From NCBI GenBank assembly GCA_963926275.1, contig CAWUWP010000053.1, positions 1-11,416 on the forward strand: a DNA stretch of 11,416 nt. Reading direction: 5' to 3'. Shown here piece by piece: positions 6,350 to 11,416 of the stretch. How positions within the stretch are numbered: the first letter of the stretch is position 1; each line of letters opens with the position of its first letter. The DNA is from UBA1858 sp963926275 (lineage in GTDB: Bacteria; Pseudomonadota; Gammaproteobacteria; UBA4575). Position numbers and translations under genes: made by a program. The notes under the pieces were generated by a model. It had not been told where the DNA came from. It ran no database searches and worked only from the letters and a program-made list of their open reading frames with translations.

Positions 6350-7827
6350 TTGACTAAAGCACCTGTTTTTCTTTGCGTTGGCAAAGGTGACACCGAACAA
6401 AAAATTCGTCTTGATCGCGCTAATCGACATGGCCTGATTGCTGGCGCGACCGGCACAGGAAAAACTGTCACGCTACAAATTTTAGCGGAAGGCTTTTCAA
6501 AAGCTGGCGTACCTGTATTTGCAGCTGACGTTAAAGGTGATTTAAGTGGTATCTGCCAAGCAGGTAAAGACAATCCTAAAATGATTTAACGTGCCGCTGA
6601 AACTAGGCCAGAGAATTATGCTTTCCAAGGATACCCCACTGTATTCTGGGATCTGTTTGGTAAAAAAGGTCACCCTATCCGCACCACTGTCTCAGAGATG
6701 GGGCCATTGTTACTTTCACAATTACTTGAACTCAATGATACTCAAGAAGGCGTGATCAATATTGCCTTCTCGCTTGCCGATGATGAAGGGATGTTACTAC
6801 TAGATCTAAAAGACCTGCGCGCTATGCTGGACTTTATTGGCGAGAATTCTTCTAGCATCAGCACTAAGTATGGCAATGTCAGCAAAGCATCAGTGGGCGC
6901 TATACAGCGCCGCTTATTAGTATTGGAAAACGAAGGCGCTAAAAAGTTTTTTGGTGAACCTGCACTTGAGCTAAATGACTTTATGCGTTGTGATGATTCT
7001 GGGAAAGGCTATATCAATATATTATCTGCTCAAACATTAATGCAGAATCCAAAATTATATTCAACATTTTTATTATGGCTACTTTCATGATTATTTGAAG
7101 AGCTACCAGAATTCGGTGATCCAGAAAAACCTAAATTAGTTTTTTTTTTTGTTGAAGCACATTTGTTATTTCAAGATGCACCCAAATCATTAATCAAGAA
7201 AATTGAACAAGTCGTACGATTAATTCTTTCTAAAGGTGTTGGCATTTATTTTGTGACACAAAATCTTATCGATATTCCTGAGTCTATATTGGGTCAATTA
7301 GGTAATCGCATACAACATGCTTTACGCGCGTTTACACCTAGAGATCAAAAAGTGGTAAAAGCTGCGGCACAGACTTTCCACGCCAATCCAAAACTTAATG
7401 TGATAGAAGAAATCACTCAACTAGGTGTCGGTAAAGCACTGGTATCTGTACTTGATAAAGAAGGCGCTCCAACGATTGTAGAAAAGACCAAGATTCGTCC
7501 ACCTGAATCTCGCATGGGGCCAGCAAAAGCAGCCGAACGTAAACAAGTGATTAGCTTGAGTCCTGTTTTAGATGAATATGATACTCGTGTCGATAGAAAC
7601 AGTGCTTTTGAATTACTCGCAGCGCGATCAGAGAAGAATGTTGCTAAAGATCATGCTTCAGAAAAACAAAGAAAATATAAAAACCATCCACCAAAAAACG
7701 ATCTCCCAGAAGCAGTAGTCATTCAACAACTAATACAATCATTCGTAGCGTCACTAAAATTGTCACCTCTAGAATAGGTCAGCAATTAGTGCGTGGTATT
7801 CTCGGTTCTTTTTTCAAGGGAAAATAA
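6350..7827 (+). pseudogene. yjgR: YjgR / DUF853 HerA-like ATPase, multiply inactivated
   Basis: A homologue of E. coli YjgR (DUF853, HerA/FtsK-type P-loop ATPase, about 500 residues). From a TTG start the frame has a perfect Walker A, GATGTGKT (residues 32-39), then 'VFAADVKGDLSG'. A TAA replaces a codon (probably CAA) at 6587-6589, codon 80. The same frame continues with 'VFWDLFGKKGHPIRTTVSEM', 'LNDTQEGVINIAFSLADDEG', 'YGNVSKASVGAIQRRLL' and 'GEPALELNDFM'. A TGA interrupts at 7088-7090 (codon 247, probably from CGA). The Walker B reads LVFFFVEAH where the family has DEAH, so D268 has become V. 'YFVTQNLIDIP' and 'LGQLGNRIQHALRAFTPRDQ' follow. A one-base loss between about 7690 and 7750 shifts frame before the C-terminal 'SRIGQQLVRGILGSFFKGK' and TAA at 7825. 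The gene is dead by several criteria, yet still easily aligned. Confidence 0.9.
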
Positions 7828-7842
7828 ATAGAGGTTTTACAG

Positions 7843-8277
7843 ATGGAAGATACATTAAAAAAATTAATCGCCTCAAATCCTAGTGCTTTAGATTTGAGTT
7901 CATTGCGTTATCCACGGCCACACGATGAATCCACTCAGCAGATAGCGGAAAATGCTCAAGAAAACTCTTATCAATCATCACGTGCATTATTACAACGCCT
8001 TTCTCAAACCATGACAGATTGGCGCAAAGAGCTAGACGATGATGTTCAGCCTGCGATTGTGGCCATTCTTCACGGCAGACTTCGCATCGACGTTGAACGT
8101 ATGGCACAAGAAAGTTTTCATGGCATACGTATTGAAGGAATACTTAATGGGAATCCATGCATGCTGTTATCGCATCAATCAAGCGTGCAATTATTATGCT
8201 TCGTACAAAAAATAGAGAAAAAAAACCCGCGACGAAAAATTGGCTTTGTAATTGATGGGGTAGAAACTGAAGCTTAA
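7843..8277 (+). CDS. Hypothetical protein, 144 residues
   Basis: A complete, uninterrupted frame beginning MEDTLKKLIASNP and ending 'GFVIDGVETEA'. A GAGG at 7830-7833 stands nine bases before the ATG. It is predicted soluble: an N-terminal polar, Ser/Gln-rich helical half (residues 1-75) and a C-terminal half with strand-like stretches ('GIRIEGILNGNPCMLLSH', 'VQLLCFVQKIEKKNPRRKIG'). No membrane segment, signal peptide or motif known to me is visible. It starts only 15 bp after the yjgR stop and was probably cotranscribed with it. It remains open although the gene in front has decayed, which hints that it may be expressed on its own. I do not recognise a family and give no function. Confidence 0.65.
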   Translation: MEDTLKKLIASNPSALDLSSLRYPRPHDESTQQIAENAQENSYQSSRALLQRLSQTMTDWRKELDDDVQPAIVAILHGRLRIDVERMAQESFHGIRIEGILNGNPCMLLSHQSSVQLLCFVQKIEKKNPRRKIGFVIDGVETEA

Positions 8278-8292
8278 ATAGCTCACAAATTA

Positions 8293-9484
8293 TTACTTAA
8301 GTAACCGCTCAAGAAATAATTGTAATTTCCCCTAAGAATCAGCATCAGCTTCTTCATCATAACTTAGTGGCATACTATATTTTTCAGCAAACATATCCGC
8401 AAGTGGATTTGTGAAACCATGCTCAACTGCCTCATACACAAAAATTTCATGTTGGACTTCAGCAGAAATCATTTCTGCACGAAAATTTTCCAATTGCTGA
8501 TCAGGATAAAAAGCATCACGACCACCATGAAATACCATGACTTGTGAGGTGATTAGGCCTTTTTTTTGCTGGTGTCTTGGTGGCAAGAGAACCATGAAAA
8601 CTAGCCACGCCTTTGAGGTCTACTCCGGACCGCGCCATATTGAGGACTACGGCACCACCAAAGCAATAACCTATTGCTGCAATCTTGGACGCATCAACAT
8701 TCTCCTGTTGGCGTATGTATTCTAGTGCAGATAAGAATCTATTTTTGAATACGATGGGGTCACTCATTGCCTCTTGCATGAACTTTTTAGCATCATCAGG
8801 ATGATTGGCTACTTTACCATCACCATACATATCTAGCGCAAATGCATTGTTTGGATTCTCACTGAGACTATAAACAACACTGTCGCTATCATCTGGATCA
8901 TTGGCAAAAGCAGTTATACCAATAACGTCACCTATTGACGCTGATTCATTAATTTGATCAATATTTATATCTATATCATTAACGTTACCTACTGAAGATT
9001 CAGGTTCACTAATAAGTGCTTCTTCAATCTGTTGATCTACACTTTGTAGTTCAAATGCACTAAATCCTTCACTGTCTTGATTAGCGTCACCAGGTGCCAC
9101 ATTTGTCTCAACATGACCTTGTTCGACGACCACATTGGGCTCGACCACCCGTCCACTAGAAATACTTGTTTGCGCTTCTAGTTCTGACTTCTTATTATCA
9201 CTACTCTCATTACCTGAACGACTTGAGCTTGAATTTTCAAGAGCATCAATAGGATCTTCTTCAATCGCTTGCTTGTCAGACTCGGCCACTTCTTTAATAA
9301 CTTGCTGGTTTTCTGATTTCTCATCCACTTTTATACCGTCTGGACGTTCATCAACATCCATCATAATATTTTGCTTGAAGTGTTCCTCTTCAGTTTCAGC
9401 TTTATGAAGTGACTCTTGCACTCTCGCTTTCTCTAAAGACTCCTCTTCATCAACCGGATTTAGTGAATCAAAAACATCAGCCAT
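8293..9484 (-). pseudogene. Chimera: cadherin-like adhesin N-terminus fused to dienelactone hydrolase
   Basis: An uninterrupted 322-codon frame (9484 to 8516) joins two unrelated proteins. Residues 1-165 are very acidic and Ser/Gln-rich, like the start of a large secreted repeat protein. Residues about 166-214 look like a bacterial cadherin-type repeat ('INESASIGDVIGITAFAND', 'SVVYSLSENPNNAF'). From F215-A-L-D onward the sequence is dienelactone hydrolase: 'ALDMYGDGKVANHPDDAKKF', 'IAAIGYCFGGAVVLNMARSG' with the nucleophile C274, 'GVASFHGSLATKTPA'. An eight-A run (8560-8567 on +, as T) shifts frame; the next frame supplies 'VFHGGRDAFYPDQQ' and 'VEHGFTNP' with the catalytic Asp and His. A TAG at 8332-8334 (probably once TGG) precedes the tail 'GKLQLFLERLLK', ending at 8293. 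The hydrolase lacks its first 70-80 residues and the adhesin its whole body. GAGGAG at 9491-9496 is an excellent ribosome binding site, inherited from the adhesin. Confidence 0.8.
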
Positions 9485-9599
9485 ACGTTGCTCCTCGACA
9501 AAACAGTTTTAATGAGCACATGCTCCCGTAAACTGTATCGGCATCAGCAGTAAAGACTTAAGTATGATTTTGAGGGATATGTACGGTTTAATTAGGATA

Positions 9600-9615
9600 T
9601 GTGAACTGCATCACA
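9600..9615. promoter_or_regulatory. Perfect CRP-type site
   Basis: TGTGA-ACTGCA-TCACA matches exactly the two half-sites and six-base spacing of the CRP (cAMP receptor protein) consensus. It lies about 115 bp upstream of the adhesin-derived start at 9484 on the minus strand, and just beyond the end of the CDF transporter gene (9653). It could have controlled the adhesin promoter. No -10/-35 pair at a canonical distance stands out. Confidence 0.5.
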
Positions 9616-9652
9616 CGGGGTACAAATTTTAGTTTTTTACTTGAAAATAACT

Positions 9653-10558
9653 CTACAGAGTAGATTCTGCTTCTATAAAGATTCTTTTTACATATTTATA
9701 CTTTGCTTTAATTTCACGATCAATTTGAGAGACAAGCAGCTCTAAATTACTTGTGCGCATATGGTCAGAAAATTCCACACTTAGATTGACAAGTATATAA
9801 TCCGGCCCCATATGCATAGTAAGCACTTCATTCACTTTATGAACACCACGCGTCTGATTTAGCACATCGCGTATTCCATCTACGATATGTTTGTTTGCGC
9901 ACTCGCCAATGAGCAGCCCCTTTGTCTCAACTGCAAGTAATATTGCCACACCAGCTAGAATCAGCCCAATCACAACAGAGGCGATACCATCAAAAATATA
10001 GTTCCCTGTAATTTGGCTTAAAGCAATTCCTAGCATCGCTACCGTCAAACCAGCCATAGCTGCCGCATCTTCTAACAACACTACAAACAAGCCTGGGTCC
10101 TTACCTTTTTGTATTGCCTCAAGTAAACCTTGATTACCTCTTGCTTTATTAAATTCTTTTATGGCAATAAAGAAAACAAATCCTTCTATCAACATAGCAA
10201 AGCCCAGTACCAAATAATTTAGCATCGGACTTTTAATTTCTACAGGGTGAGAGATATGCTCTAAGCCTTTAATAATTGAAATGCCAGACCCTACTGCAAA
10301 TATCAATAATGCAACCACAAAGCTCCAAAAATAGACTTCTTTACCATATCCGAATGGATACTTTTCATCAGCTGGCTTTTTAGCTTGCTTCAAGCCGTAT
10401 AGCAATAAGACTTGATTACCCGTATCCACCACAGAGTGAATACCCTCAGAAAACATCGCTGAACTTCCAGTAATCGCAGACATGACAAACTTGGCCACTG
10501 CAATAACTGCATTGCCAACTAATGCAGCATAGATAACTTTTTTAGACGAACCAGCCAT
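9653..10558 (-). CDS. Cation diffusion facilitator (CDF) transporter, ZnT9-like
   Basis: A complete 301-residue CDF-family inner-membrane transporter, expected to exchange a divalent metal (Zn, Fe, Mn or Co) for protons. Six membrane segments can be placed at about residues 9-28, 35-56, 76-97, 112-133, 158-180 and 188-210, followed by a cytoplasmic ferredoxin-like domain (about 215-301). The TM2 metal-site motif H41-SVV-D45 is intact within 'SEGIHSVVDTGNQ'. The TM5 position, where many CDFs carry HxxxD, has E163-D164 ('LLEDAAAMAG'), as in the ZnT9-like subgroup. 'FDGIAS' and 'AVETKGLLIGE' are conserved subgroup features. The ATG follows the thiC stop by 20 bp, so the two are probably cotranscribed, although no clear ribosome binding site is visible. 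No lesion is seen. Metal specificity cannot be read from sequence. Confidence 0.9.
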   Translation of the reverse strand: MAGSSKKVIYAALVGNAVIAVAKFVMSAITGSSAMFSEGIHSVVDTGNQVLLLYGLKQAKKPADEKYPFGYGKEVYFWSFVVALLIFAVGSGISIIKGLEHISHPVEIKSPMLNYLVLGFAMLIEGFVFFIAIKEFNKARGNQGLLEAIQKGKDPGLFVVLLEDAAAMAGLTVAMLGIALSQITGNYIFDGIASVVIGLILAGVAILLAVETKGLLIGECANKHIVDGIRDVLNQTRGVHKVNEVLTMHMGPDYILVNLSVEFSDHMRTSNLELLVSQIDREIKAKYKYVKRIFIEAESTL

Positions 10559-10578
10559 AAAATAAAATCACTACTTAG

Positions 10579-11416
10579 TTAAACAGCTTTATAGATTTTC
10601 GCACCATCATCTTTGAATTGTTCAGACTTTTCTTTCATACCTGATTCAATTGCAACTTTAATATCACCAATGCCTTTTTTCTTTGCGTACTCACGAACAT
10701 CTTGAGTAATTTTCATTGAGCAAAATTGTGGCCCACACATAGAACAGAAATGAGCAACTTTAGATGAGTCTTTAGGCAATGTTTTATCGTGGAATTCACG
10801 TGCCCGTTCTGGATCTAAACTTAAATTAAACTGATCTTGCCAGCGGAATTCAAATCGTGCTTTGGAAAGAGCATTATCTCGCAACTGTGCTCCCGGGTGA
10901 CCTTTGGCTAAATCCGCTGCATGCGCTGCTATTTTATAGGTAATAATTCCATCACGAACATCTTCTCTATCGGGCAAACCCAAATGCTCTTTTGGTGTCA
11001 CATAACAAAGCATCGCCGTACCATACCAACCAATTTGTGCTGCACCAATGGCAGATGTAATGTGATCATAGGCTGGTGCGATGTCCGTTGTTAATGGTCC
11101 CAAGGTATAGAAAGGTGCTTCGTAACAATCTTTGAGCTCCTTCTCCATGTTCTCTTTGATCATCTGCATAGGCACATGACCCGGGCCTTCAATCATGACT
11201 TGAACATCATGTTCCCAAGCAATTTTTGTTAATTCGCCTAATGTTTCAAGTTCAGAAAACTGCGCTTCATCATTAGCATCAGCAATACAACCAGGACGCA
11301 AACCGTCACCTAAAGAAAACGCAACATCATAGGCTTTCATGATTTCACAGATATCTTCAAAATGTGTATACAAGAAACTTTCTTCATGATGCGCTAAACA
11401 CCACTTCGCCATGATT
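10579..11416 (-). CDS. thiC: Phosphomethylpyrimidine synthase ThiC, 3' part
   Basis: The C-terminal 278 or so residues of ThiC, the radical-SAM enzyme that rearranges aminoimidazole ribotide to HMP phosphate in thiamine synthesis. The reading frame runs off the right edge of the window (the first internal Met is at 11412 but is not the start, as the family sequence continues upstream). Visible landmarks are 'MAKWCLAHHEESFLYTHFED', 'SLGDGLRPGCIADANDE', 'VMIEGPGHVPMQMIKENM', 'PFYTLGPLTTDIAPAYDHIT' and 'RFEFRWQDQF'. Near the C-terminus is the [4Fe-4S] cluster motif C-S-M-C-G-P-Q-F-C (C223, C226, C231 counted from the Met at 11412). All look intact, so thiamine pyrimidine synthesis appears to be retained while neighbouring genes decay. 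The tail ends 'GAKIYKAV'. Any upstream TPP riboswitch lies outside the window. Confidence 0.97.
   Translation of the reverse strand, partial: IMAKWCLAHHEESFLYTHFEDICEIMKAYDVAFSLGDGLRPGCIADANDEAQFSELETLGELTKIAWEHDVQVMIEGPGHVPMQMIKENMEKELKDCYEAPFYTLGPLTTDIAPAYDHITSAIGAAQIGWYGTAMLCYVTPKEHLGLPDREDVRDGIITYKIAAHAADLAKGHPGAQLRDNALSKARFEFRWQDQFNLSLDPERAREFHDKTLPKDSSKVAHFCSMCGPQFCSMKITQDVREYAKKKGIGDIKVAIESGMKEKSEQFKDDGAKIYKAV

Noticed and set aside
4666..8334. Stop-codon reassignment to explain in-frame stops
   Set aside because: The in-frame stops are TAA (4666, 6587), TGA (7088) and TAG (8332), each in a gene with other lesions, while intact genes end in the same codons. No single reassignment fits.
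3283..8567. Programmed ribosomal frameshifting in lemA, the peptidase or the hydrolase
   Set aside because: No slippery heptamer with a downstream structure stands out, these families do not use it, and all but lemA carry further disabling changes.
8332..8595. A stand-alone small hydrolase gene
   Set aside because: It is the frameshifted continuation of the dienelactone hydrolase part of the chimera, and its first residues are out-of-frame sequence.
9135..9407. Plus-strand frame with Ser-rich translation
   Set aside because: It is antisense to the low-complexity acidic region of the adhesin-derived part; its Ser/Leu/Ile-rich composition comes from acidic codons on the other strand.
1..11416. 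Mobile element, CRISPR array, phage or defence system
   Set aside because: I saw no transposase, integrase, terminal repeats, regular direct repeats or known defence proteins on either strand; gene loss here looks like point decay and deletion.

Overview
The window looks like a stretch of chromosome from an AT-rich gammaproteobacterium (about 40% GC by eye) whose genes are decaying. The taxonomic hints are a SlyX protein ending in PPHY, a DUF2970 membrane peptide, a YjgR/HerA-like ATPase, a lemA - M48 peptidase pair, a PqiC-type lipoprotein remnant and a proteobacterial-type ThiC. I cannot name the genus. There is no rRNA, tRNA, CRISPR array, insertion sequence or phage gene that I can support.

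Layout. 1-1030: an intact DUF2970 gene (-), then two truncated remnants lying head to head (563-760 on -, 761-1030 on +). 1040-1067: a perfect 12-bp hairpin between convergent genes. 1083-1475: an intact ABM-like small protein (-). 1476-1899: no intact gene. 1900-2699: a broken pqiC-like gene, then a broken group I truncated haemoglobin (+), ending at a hairpin that overlaps the end of slyX (-, 2726-2932). 3058-5594: lemA (one frameshift) and a long M48 metallopeptidase (zinc-ligand substitution, nonsense codon and frameshift), both +. 5591-5770: a 59-residue gene on -, tail to tail with the peptidase. 5913-8277: a membrane-anchored glutaredoxin-like gene, a yjgR pseudogene (two nonsense codons, a Walker B substitution and a late frameshift) and an unrecognised 144-residue gene, all +. 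8293-9484 (-): a chimeric pseudogene joining the start of an acidic cadherin-like surface protein to the back of a dienelactone hydrolase. 9653-11416 (-): a cation diffusion facilitator and the 3' part of thiC, 20 bp apart.

About eight of sixteen loci are broken. The lesions are of mixed type: slips in A/T runs, non-homopolymer indels, nonsense codons using all three stops, active-site substitutions, and deletions. The mixture points to relaxed selection, as in a lineage that recently became host-restricted, although uncorrected sequencing indels could explain some homopolymer frameshifts. Apparently functional genes are DUF2970, the ABM-like protein, slyX, the glutaredoxin-like protein, the 59- and 144-residue genes, the CDF transporter and thiC. 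I found no convincing new multi-gene system; the interest lies in reconstructing the decayed genes and in the chimeric fusion.
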